Below are positions 1-6,367 of a DNA stretch of 64,000 bases, one piece after another. The DNA is taken from contig QOZQ01000017.1 of the NCBI GenBank assembly GCA_003576695.1, positions 53,602 to 117,601 of the forward strand, written 5' to 3'. Source of the DNA: Taklimakanibacter lacteus (lineage in GTDB: Bacteria; Pseudomonadota; Alphaproteobacteria; Rhizobiales; Aestuariivirgaceae). The position numbers were made by a program, and so were the translations under genes. The notes under the pieces were generated by a model. It was given only the letters and a program-made list of their open reading frames with translations. It searched no databases and was not told the DNA's origin. How positions within the stretch are numbered: the stretch's first letter is position 1; every line of letters starts with the position of its first letter.

Positions 1-2463
1 CTGCTCCGCGATGCGCTACGCACCGGCAAGCTCACCACGCTCGACGAGGCCGATCCGGGCTACACCATCCTCGGCATGGGCAAGTTCGGCGCCCATGAGC
101 TCAATTACTCGAGCGATATCGATCTCATCGTTCTCTATGACCCGCAAACCGCGAGACTGGCGGAGGGCGTCGATCCCTCGACCTTCTTCGTCCGCCTCAC
201 CAAGCGGTTGGTGGTCCTTTTGCAGGACGTGACCGAGGACGGCTATGTGTTCCGCGTCGATCTCAGGCTCAGGCCCGATCCGCGCGCCACCCAGATCGCC
301 ATCTCGATCGAGGCGGCGGCGATCTATTACGAGAACCAGGGCCAGAACTGGGAGCGCGCCGCCATGATCAAGGCGCGCGCGGTGGCCGGCGACCTGGCGC
401 TGGGGACAGAATTCCTCGATCGTCTCACGCCCTATATCTGGCGCAAATATCTCGACTTCGCGGCCATCGCCGATGTGCAGTCGCTGAAGCGCCAGATCCA
501 CGCGGTCAAGGGCCATGGCACGATCGCGATCCTCGGCCACAATATCAAGCTCGGCCGCGGCGGCATCCGCGAGATCGAGTTCTTCGTGCAGACGCAGCAG
601 CTCATTGCCGGCGGCCGCAACCCGAAGCTCAGAGGCAGGCGCACCGTCGACATGCTGGCAGCGCTCGCCGAGGCGAAATGGATAACGCCTGAGGCGTCGG
701 CGGAGCTCACCCAGGCCTATCGCTTCCTGCGCGAGATCGAGCACCGCATCCAGATGGTGGCGGATGAGCAGACCCAGACGCTGCCCGAGGACGAAGCGGC
801 ATTCGCCAGCCTGGCGCGCTTCGCGGGCTTCGCCGACGCGGCCTCCTTCGAGCAGCGCCTGCGTGCCACCTTCGAGCTGGTGCAGGGCCATTATGCGGCG
901 CTGTTCAAGGATGCCGAAGAGCTCGGCACCGAATCCGGCAGCCTCGTCTTCACCGGCGGCGAGGACGATCCCGAGACACTCGAAACCCTGACGCGCATGG
1001 GCTTCAAGCGGGCGAGCGAGATCGCCGCGATGGTGCGCAGCTGGCATTTCGGCCGCTATGCGGCGACACGCAGCGCCAAGGCGCGCGAGCTCCTGACCGA
1101 GATCATGCCGGCGCTCCTGACCTCGCTGGCGCGCAGCGGTGATGCCGACCAGGCCTTCATCGCCTTCGACCGCTTCCTGGCCGGTCTTCCCGCCGGCGTG
1201 CAGCTCTTCTCGCTGCTCAAGACCAGATCCGCCTTGCTCGACCTCATCGGCATCATCCTTGGCACCGCACCGCGCCTGGCCCAGGAGTTGAGCCAGCGCC
1301 CGAAGGTTCTCGATGCGGTGCTCGATCCGGGCTTCTTCGGATCGCTGCCCAAAGCGGCGGAGATCACCCATCTCGTCAACGCCGCCACCCCGCCCGAGAC
1401 GATCATCGACGAAGTGGTGGACCGGGTGCGCGTGGTGGCCAAGGAACAGGCCTTCCGCATCGGCGTGCGCATCCTGTCGGCAACGGTGGGGGCGGCCGAA
1501 GCGGGCGGGGCCTTCTCCGATCTTGCCGATGTCGTGCTCTCCCGCCTTCATGAGGCGGTGATCCGCGAGATGGTCGAGCGCCATGGCAAGGTCGAAGGCG
1601 GGCGCAGCGCCATCGTCGCCATGGGCAAGCTCGGCGGGCGTGAGATGACGGCCGGCTCCGATCTCGATCTGATCCTGATCTTCGATCATGACGAGGATGC
1701 CGAGCCCTCCGACGGCAAGCGCCCGCTGGCGGCGGGGCAATATTTCACCCGCCTGACCCAGCGCCTGATCTCGGCCGTGACGGCGCCGACCGCCGAAGGC
1801 GTGCTCTATGAAGTCGACATGCGCTTGCGGCCTTCCGGCAACAAGGGACCGGTGGCGACGAGCCTGGTGAGCTTCACCGATTATCACCGCGACCAGGCCT
1901 GGACCTGGGAAAGCCTGGCGTTGACCAGGGCGCGTGTCGTCGCCGGCGATCCCGCTCTGGCGGAGAAGATCGGCGGCGTCATCCGCGAAGCTCTGTGCCG
2001 GTCCCGCGACACGCCGAAGATCACCGCCGACGTCATCGACATGCGCCGGCTGATGCTCAGGGAGAACGCCCCCTATGGCGTGTGGGACATCAAGCGCGCG
2101 CAGGGCGGGCTCGTCGATATCGAGTTCATCGCCCAGTATCTGCAGATCACCCATGCCCAAAGGCTGCCCGACATCCTGAATGTGACGACGTTCCGGGCTC
2201 TCGAGCGCCTGCAAGGCGCTGGGCTTTTGCCCGAGGAGGACGGGCGGATCCTGAGGGAGGCCTGTCTTCTCTATCAGCGCCTGACCCAAGTGCTGCGCCT
2301 TTGCGTCAGCGGTCCCTATGACCCCCGATCCGTGCCCTCGGGGCTGAACCGCATCGTGGCGAGCGCCTCCGCCATGCCCGATATCGGCTCGGCCGAGGCG
2401 CTGCTGGGCGAGACCCAGGGCCGGGTGGCCGGTCTGTTTGCCCGGCTCGTCGGACCGCTCTAA
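1..2463 (+). CDS. glnE: Glutamine synthetase adenylyltransferase / deadenylylase, 5' truncated by window edge
   Basis: This bifunctional cytoplasmic enzyme adds AMP to glutamine synthetase and removes it, adjusting ammonium assimilation to nitrogen status. The reading frame is open from base 1 and ends with TAA, so 820 residues are visible; I estimate that 150 or so N-terminal residues lie outside the window. Two nucleotidyltransferase half-domains show the family pattern: GMGKFGAHELNYSSDIDL near visible residue 23 (deadenylylase half) and AMGKLGGREMTAGSDLDL near residue 540 (adenylylase half), each with the G-S/D-x-D metal-binding signature. The helical linker between them is complete. No gene in the window is obviously co-transcribed, and a palindromic repeat begins right after the stop. 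Confidence 0.97.
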   Translation: MLRDALRTGKLTTLDEADPGYTILGMGKFGAHELNYSSDIDLIVLYDPQTARLAEGVDPSTFFVRLTKRLVVLLQDVTEDGYVFRVDLRLRPDPRATQIAISIEAAAIYYENQGQNWERAAMIKARAVAGDLALGTEFLDRLTPYIWRKYLDFAAIADVQSLKRQIHAVKGHGTIAILGHNIKLGRGGIREIEFFVQTQQLIAGGRNPKLRGRRTVDMLAALAEAKWITPEASAELTQAYRFLREIEHRIQMVADEQTQTLPEDEAAFASLARFAGFADAASFEQRLRATFELVQGHYAALFKDAEELGTESGSLVFTGGEDDPETLETLTRMGFKRASEIAAMVRSWHFGRYAATRSAKARELLTEIMPALLTSLARSGDADQAFIAFDRFLAGLPAGVQLFSLLKTRSALLDLIGIILGTAPRLAQELSQRPKVLDAVLDPGFFGSLPKAAEITHLVNAATPPETIIDEVVDRVRVVAKEQAFRIGVRILSATVGAAEAGGAFSDLADVVLSRLHEAVIREMVERHGKVEGGRSAIVAMGKLGGREMTAGSDLDLILIFDHDEDAEPSDGKRPLAAGQYFTRLTQRLISAVTAPTAEGVLYEVDMRLRPSGNKGPVATSLVSFTDYHRDQAWTWESLALTRARVVAGDPALAEKIGGVIREALCRSRDTPKITADVIDMRRLMLRENAPYGVWDIKRAQGGLVDIEFIAQYLQITHAQRLPDILNVTTFRALERLQGAGLLPEEDGRILREACLLYQRLTQVLRLCVSGPYDPRSVPSGLNRIVASASAMPDIGSAEALLGETQGRVAGLFARLVGPL

Positions 2464-2655
2464 CCCTCGCCCTGCAAGCGAAGCACAGCGGGGAGAGGGG
2501 AGGGACCCGACGCGAAGCGGCGGGAGGGGTGAGGGGCAACCGGCGGTGAAGTCTGTCGTGATTTCGAAGTCCCTGCGAACTCCCCCGCAAGCCCCTCATC
2601 CTCCCATTGCTTCGCAATGGGCCCCTCCTTCTCCCCGCTGAAGCGGGGTGAAGGG
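2464..2655. repeat. Dispersed palindromic intergenic repeat, copy A
   Basis: Two inverted segments face each other. The left one has CCCTCGCCCTGC...GGGGAGAGGGGAGGG, and the right one has CCCCTCATCCTCCCATTGC...GGGGTGAAGGG. Each contains its own small palindromes, such as CCATTGCTTCGCAATGG. The same architecture recurs at 13642-13843 and 55875-56028, and in a rearranged form at 58308-58678. The element fills most of the gap between glnE and the EF-hand gene. It has no coding potential I would defend and may act as a transcription terminator. Confidence 0.8.
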
Positions 2656-2751
2656 ATGCCTCTGAATTTTTCGTGAGAATCCCGCGACGGAAACCCCAGT
2701 CCGTTCCGTCTTTGTTTCAGGGAGCTGGTTCCCAGGAAAATGGAGACGACC

Positions 2752-3201
2752 ATGAGACGTGACACAATCCGTGTTGCGGCGGCAGCCGCTTTGCTTACGC
2801 TCGCGACCACCCATCTCGCTTTCGCCCAGGAGGCGACCCTGCCGAGGAGCGAGCGCTCCTTTGCGCGCCTCGACGCCGACAGCGACGGCAAGGTGACGAT
2901 CAATGAATGGAAGCCCAAGGCGGTCAAACGGTTCATGCGTCTTGACGATGACCAGAACGGCACCGTCACCACGGCCGAGATCGACACCTGGCTCAAGAAG
3001 GGCATCGAGCGGCGCAAGGAGCGCATTCTGAGCCGCCTTGACCAGAACAAGGACGGCGATGTAACCCGCGCCGAGGTTGACGCCTATATCGATGCTCTGT
3101 TCAATGGCGCCGATGGCGACAAGGATGGCGGCCTGACGCTGGCGGAAGTGCGCGAAAGCGCGCCGAGACGCGGCAGGCAAGGCGACGCCAAGGCAAATTG
3201 A
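2752..3201 (+). CDS. Secreted EF-hand calcium-binding protein
   Basis: A 149-residue protein with an N-terminal signal peptide (hydrophobic stretch to about residue 26, ending AFAQ). It has four canonical 12-residue EF-hand loops at about residues 41-52, 65-76, 97-108 and 121-132, each starting with Asp and ending with Glu. It probably binds calcium in the periplasm. I chose the ATG at 2752 over the in-frame ATG at 2740 because GGAG (2742-2745) lies 6 bases before it. It sits 22 bases upstream of an ECF sigma factor gene in the same direction and may belong to that stress cassette, although that link is inferred from position only. The partner protein is unknown. Confidence 0.85.
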   Translation: MRRDTIRVAAAAALLTLATTHLAFAQEATLPRSERSFARLDADSDGKVTINEWKPKAVKRFMRLDDDQNGTVTTAEIDTWLKKGIERRKERILSRLDQNKDGDVTRAEVDAYIDALFNGADGDKDGGLTLAEVRESAPRRGRQGDAKAN

Positions 3202-3223
3202 CGACGAGCCGGCATGAGCGCGG

Positions 3224-3859
3224 ATGTTCATGCCGGGCGAAAGGAAGCGACCGGGAGACGTGTCGGCACGCAACACTGAGACTGGCCCGTCCAATGACCC
3301 GGACAGTGCCCTCCTTGCTGCCGTCGCCGCTGGCGATGAGAAGGCGTTCGCCGGGCTTGTCGAACGGCATTACGACATCGTTTACCGCGTGGTCTGGCGG
3401 GTCACGTCAGGCCACGCGGATACCGAGGATATCGTTCAGGAAGCCTTTCTGAAGCTGTGGAACAACCCGTCCCAGCTGCGCCAGGGGGCGGCGTTGAGGG
3501 GCTGGCTGATGCGGGTGGCGACCAATCTCGCCATCGACCGGGCCCGGCGCAAGCAGGCCTCCAACCTCGACGACCAGCCGGAAATCGCCGATTCCGGCCC
3601 CGATGCGCTCGACCAGGTCCTGGGCGACCGGTCGGCCACAGATATTAATTCCGCTCTGGCACGTTTGCCGGAGCGACAGCGTTTGGCCCTCTCACTCGTC
3701 TATTTCGAGAATATGAGCAATATCGAGGCCGCCGCCGCCATGGAGATCAGCGTCGAGGCCATCGAATCGCTCCTGGCGAGGGGCCGCCGGGCGCTCAAGG
3801 CCGATCTTAAAGATCGCTGGCGCGACCTCCTTGCCGATATCGGCGGGATGAGCCAATGA
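3224..3859 (+). CDS. ECF-family RNA polymerase sigma factor
   Basis: A 211-residue extracytoplasmic-function sigma factor. Region 2 runs from about residue 38 to 105 (AFAGLVERHYDIVYRVVWRV, then DTEDIVQEAFLKLW for core and -10 binding). Region 4 runs from about residue 140 to 200 (LARLPERQRLALSLVYFENM followed by a helix-turn-helix). No region 3 is present, as expected for the class. It is followed at 10 bases by a one-TM protein gene and then a CpxP-like gene, a layout typical of sigma factors held by a membrane-bound partner. The start is uncertain: ATG 3224, ATG 3230 and GTG 3260 are all in frame and none has an ideal ribosome binding site. Confidence 0.92.
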   Translation: MFMPGERKRPGDVSARNTETGPSNDPDSALLAAVAAGDEKAFAGLVERHYDIVYRVVWRVTSGHADTEDIVQEAFLKLWNNPSQLRQGAALRGWLMRVATNLAIDRARRKQASNLDDQPEIADSGPDALDQVLGDRSATDINSALARLPERQRLALSLVYFENMSNIEAAAAMEISVEAIESLLARGRRALKADLKDRWRDLLADIGGMSQ

Positions 3860-3869
3860 GGATGAGGTA

Positions 3870-4331
3870 ATGGACGCGCTGAAGACAAGACTGGCAGAAG
3901 TTCTGGCCGCCTATGGGGCGGACCCGGCCCGCTGGCCCGCGGCCGAACGTGCCCGCCTTCAGGCTGCGATCCAGAGCGAGCCGCAACTCCTTGCCGAAGC
4001 TCGGGAAATCGACTTGGTGCTGGCCAAGGCCGCAGCCCCTGTGATCCCGGCAGGCGCCGCCAGCCGCCTTCTGGCGCGGGCAGGGCAGGCGCGGCCGGCC
4101 CTCAATGTCGTTCCCTTCGACCCCGCCCGCCGGGGCCAAGGCCAGCGCCAGCGCTCGATCTGGTCCTGGGGGGCTGCGGCGGCCCTCGCCGCCTCTTTCG
4201 CCTGCGGCATCTTCCTCGGCACCACGAATTTCGCCGCCAGGCTCGGCGACAGCGAGGTGGTCGAGATCGATGACCCGATCGTCCTCACCGGCATCGATGA
4301 TGCGACCGTTCTCCTGGAGGGCGAAAGCTGA
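3870..4331 (+). CDS. Single-pass membrane protein, possible anti-sigma factor
   Basis: A 153-residue protein with a cytoplasmic N-terminus rich in Ala and Arg (AAYGADPARWPAAERARLQA near residue 12), one transmembrane helix near residues 107-124 (WGAAAALAASFACGIFLG) and a short acidic C-terminus. I recognise the AYGADPARWP element from small alphaproteobacterial proteins encoded next to ECF sigma genes, but know of no biochemical assignment. The position directly after the sigma gene, and a stop codon overlapping the next start by one base, suggest it restrains the sigma factor. It lacks the obvious His-Cys-Cys zinc motif of zinc anti-sigma factors, so the role is inferred. Confidence 0.7.
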   Translation: MDALKTRLAEVLAAYGADPARWPAAERARLQAAIQSEPQLLAEAREIDLVLAKAAAPVIPAGAASRLLARAGQARPALNVVPFDPARRGQGQRQRSIWSWGAAAALAASFACGIFLGTTNFAARLGDSEVVEIDDPIVLTGIDDATVLLEGES

Positions 4332-4873
4332 TGGCGGATCAGCCTGCGCCTCCGCCGCCTGCCGGCCGCTTCGCCAACTGGCCGCATTGGACCATGTTCC
4401 TGCTGGTGGCCTCGCTCGCCGCCAATCTGCTGATCGCGGGCGCCGCCGGCATGCGTTATTTCTACCCCGAGCGGCTCGCGCGCTGGTCAGGCGCGAGCTT
4501 CACCCAGCTCCTGCCGCGCCGCTTCCTGTCCGATCTGCCTGAGGAGCGCCGCCGCGAGTTCCTCGATCTGCTGAAGAGCCGGCGCGAGGTCTTCCGTGAA
4601 TCGCGCGGCCAGATGCGCGCGGCGGCGCTGCGCTTCGCCGAGGCGCTCGAGCGCAATCCCTATGACGAGGCCCTGGCGACGAGCGCCATCGCGGACTTCA
4701 CCAGGCTCAGCACCGACATGGTCGACAGCGGCACGCTCGTCACCTTGCAGATCGTGCAGAAGCTGAAGCCCGAGGAGCGCCTGCTCCTCGCCCAGCATGT
4801 GCGCGAGCGCCTCGAGCGCATGCAGCAGCGCCGCAACCGGAAGAAGGACAACCCGCCGCCTGATGGCGGGTGA
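4331..4873 (+). CDS. CpxP/Spy-like periplasmic metal-sensor family protein
   Basis: A 180-residue protein with an N-terminal membrane anchor near residues 16-38 (WTMFLLVASLAANLLIAGAA), followed by a long, charged, largely helical periplasmic region. The section from about residue 70 to 165 contains PEERRREFLDLLKSRR and LKPEERLLLAQHVRERLERM. This is the arrangement of the 'heavy-metal resistance / periplasmic heavy metal sensor' family related to CpxP and ZraP, which bind metal or misfolded protein. Its start overlaps the preceding stop by one base (TGATG), so translation is probably coupled. With the ECF sigma factor and the one-TM protein it would form an envelope-stress sensing unit; the inducing signal is unknown. 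Confidence 0.75.
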   Translation: MADQPAPPPPAGRFANWPHWTMFLLVASLAANLLIAGAAGMRYFYPERLARWSGASFTQLLPRRFLSDLPEERRREFLDLLKSRREVFRESRGQMRAAALRFAEALERNPYDEALATSAIADFTRLSTDMVDSGTLVTLQIVQKLKPEERLLLAQHVRERLERMQQRRNRKKDNPPPDGG

Positions 4874-4978
4874 GCCGTGTTCGTTAGAGAATCGGACCGA
4901 CGCTCTGGAATGCTTCCCCTTTCCTCCGCCACCTGCTAATGCGGCCAGCGAAGAGCTTGGCATATCGAGGTTCCGTTT

Positions 4979-5092
4979 TGCCGACGTAAAGACCGGTCTC
5001 GCCTGTATTCACCCGCCCGAGGGAGGGATGGCTGCGCGCTGTCCCATCTCGGGCATTTGTTCATCGGGTGGTGGTCTGAGACCGGTCCGGCA
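4979..5092. other. Long nested imperfect hairpin in a gene-free stretch; candidate structured RNA or MITE-like element
   Basis: Nested complementary segments: TGCCG 4979-4983 with CGGCA 5088-5092; GACCGGTCTC 4991-5000 with GAGACCGGTC 5078-5087; CACCCG 5010-5015 with CGGGTG 5065-5070; CCCGA 5016-5020 with TCGGG 5049-5053; and an apical pairing around 5025-5048. All pairs are nested, giving one long stem with internal loops. It lies in the 333-base gap 4874-5206, upstream of the DUF1062 gene, in which I see no other gene. It matches no riboswitch or 6S RNA that I recognise. A small non-autonomous element with terminal inverted repeats is the main alternative. Confidence 0.45.
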
Positions 5093-5206
5093 TTGTGACA
5101 TGCGCCTCAGCTCTTCCATCATCCGAAATCACCGCCTGACCTGCGCCCGCAAAGGGTTTCTCCTGCCGCCGCCTTGTGAACTTCCAGATCGGAAGTCCAA
5201 GCCGGC

Positions 5207-5812
5207 ATGTGCGCATTTCTTCGGGTCCGTTGGACCATCACGCCCCTTATTCCCCCGCAGCCCTGGATCGCCTGCAGCAGCTGCGGCGGTCCGAGGCCTT
5301 TCCAGTCGAGCGGCCGGATCCGCCTCAACGCCAATGGCAAAAGGCTCGATGCCTGGCTGATCTATAAATGTCTTTCCTGCGACAAGACCTGGAACCGCCC
5401 GCTCTTCGAGCGCCGCAATCGCGGCGACATCGATGCCGCCACGCTGGACGCGCTGCATTTCAGCGAGCCCGGTTGGGTCAGAATGCGCGAATTCGATGTC
5501 GATGATCTGCGCCGCCGGGCGCAGCGGATCGAGGAATTCGCCGATATGGAAATAAGCAAGGAGGTGCTCGAAAGGGTGGAGGATCGGGCCGCCGGAATGG
5601 AGATCGAGCTGCGCGTGGTGTTGCCGGCCAGCTTGCGCTTGGACCGTCTGCTCGCAACCGAGCTCGGCCTGTCACGGTCGCGGCTCGATGTTCTTCAGGC
5701 GGCGGGCCGGCTGCGGATCGATCCTGAGCGCAAGGACGGCCTGCGCCGGCGCGTGCGCGACCGGATGCGCATCGCCCTCGACGACCCGCACATCATGGAT
5801 ACTCGACCGTGA
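5207..5812 (+). CDS. DUF1062 family protein
   Basis: A 201-residue cytoplasmic protein of the DUF1062 family, whose function is not known. Two CxxC-type pairs near the N-terminus (CSSCGG about residue 23 and CLSCD about residue 54) look like a zinc ribbon. The C-terminal section from about residue 146 (RLDRLLATELGLSRSRLDVL, then a short Gly-Arg-Leu-Arg-Ile strand) resembles an S4-type RNA-binding fold; this resemblance is my own reading, not an established family property. The ATG at 5207 gives the usual family N-terminus (RVRWTITP). The 3' end overlaps the convergent nucleotidyltransferase gene by 20 bases. Confidence 0.85.
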   Translation: MCAFLRVRWTITPLIPPQPWIACSSCGGPRPFQSSGRIRLNANGKRLDAWLIYKCLSCDKTWNRPLFERRNRGDIDAATLDALHFSEPGWVRMREFDVDDLRRRAQRIEEFADMEISKEVLERVEDRAAGMEIELRVVLPASLRLDRLLATELGLSRSRLDVLQAAGRLRIDPERKDGLRRRVRDRMRIALDDPHIMDTRP

Positions 5813-6356
5813 CATTCGGCCAGCTTTCATGCCATCTCTTATGCTCGATGCGTGCTGTGTAATCCGCCTTGCGCCGGTGCCCGCTGGGCGTCGGCCGGAT
5901 GGTCATGGCGAAGAGGTCCGCAAGCCCATAGGGTGCGATGACGTCGAGCTGGCCGGCCTGGCCGAGACGCACGGCAATGCAGGTCGGCGTCTCCAGCCAG
6001 AACCGCAAGGCATCCGCCGTCGAGCCATAGGGAGGATCGCCGTTGCGGATATGCATGCGCGCCTGGTTGCGCACGCTCCAGGGCAAAGCCGGCGCCAGGT
6101 CCCGGAGTTTGCTTTCCTGGGCTTCATCGTCGCGCGCGTCGCAATGCTCCGGGTCGAAATACAGGACGTCGATGTCGTCGACGGGCGAGGCGATCCGGTA
6201 GCCGCAAAGCTCGTCCCATACCGCCGCCCTGATGAAACCTGCGCCCACCGCCCAGTCCGGCAGAGCCAGGGATCGCACCATCTCCAGCACCTGCATGCGA
6301 AGCGGCGCCCGTCGCAGGATGGCGTCCAGGTGCTGCTCGAGATCGGCATTGCGCAT
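5793..6356 (-). CDS. Nucleotidyltransferase-fold family protein (NTP_transf_6 / DUF925 type)
   Basis: A 187-residue protein with the nucleotidyltransferase signature GAGFIRAAVWD near residue 38, followed by the acidic DDIDVLYFD about 20 residues later, the expected metal-binding aspartates. The downstream LPWSVRNQARMHIRNGDPPY and DIFAMTIRPTP-like elements match the family found singly in many proteobacteria. The substrate is not established. It lies 11 bases downstream of the histidine kinase gene on the same strand, so the two may share a transcript. It converges on the DUF1062 gene with a 20-base overlap of coding ends. Confidence 0.8.
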   Translation of the reverse strand: MRNADLEQHLDAILRRAPLRMQVLEMVRSLALPDWAVGAGFIRAAVWDELCGYRIASPVDDIDVLYFDPEHCDARDDEAQESKLRDLAPALPWSVRNQARMHIRNGDPPYGSTADALRFWLETPTCIAVRLGQAGQLDVIAPYGLADLFAMTIRPTPSGHRRKADYTARIEHKRWHESWPNVTVEYP

Positions 6357-6367
6357 GAGAGGAGATA

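Noticed and set aside
16..2289. 757-codon open frame antisense to glnE
   Set aside because: Low-complexity Arg/Gly/Ala-rich translation with no family motif, fully opposite a certain gene; a GC-rich mirror frame.
4979..5092. 6S RNA or a known riboswitch
   Set aside because: Size and loop pattern do not match 6S RNA as I know it, and no conserved riboswitch core was recognised.
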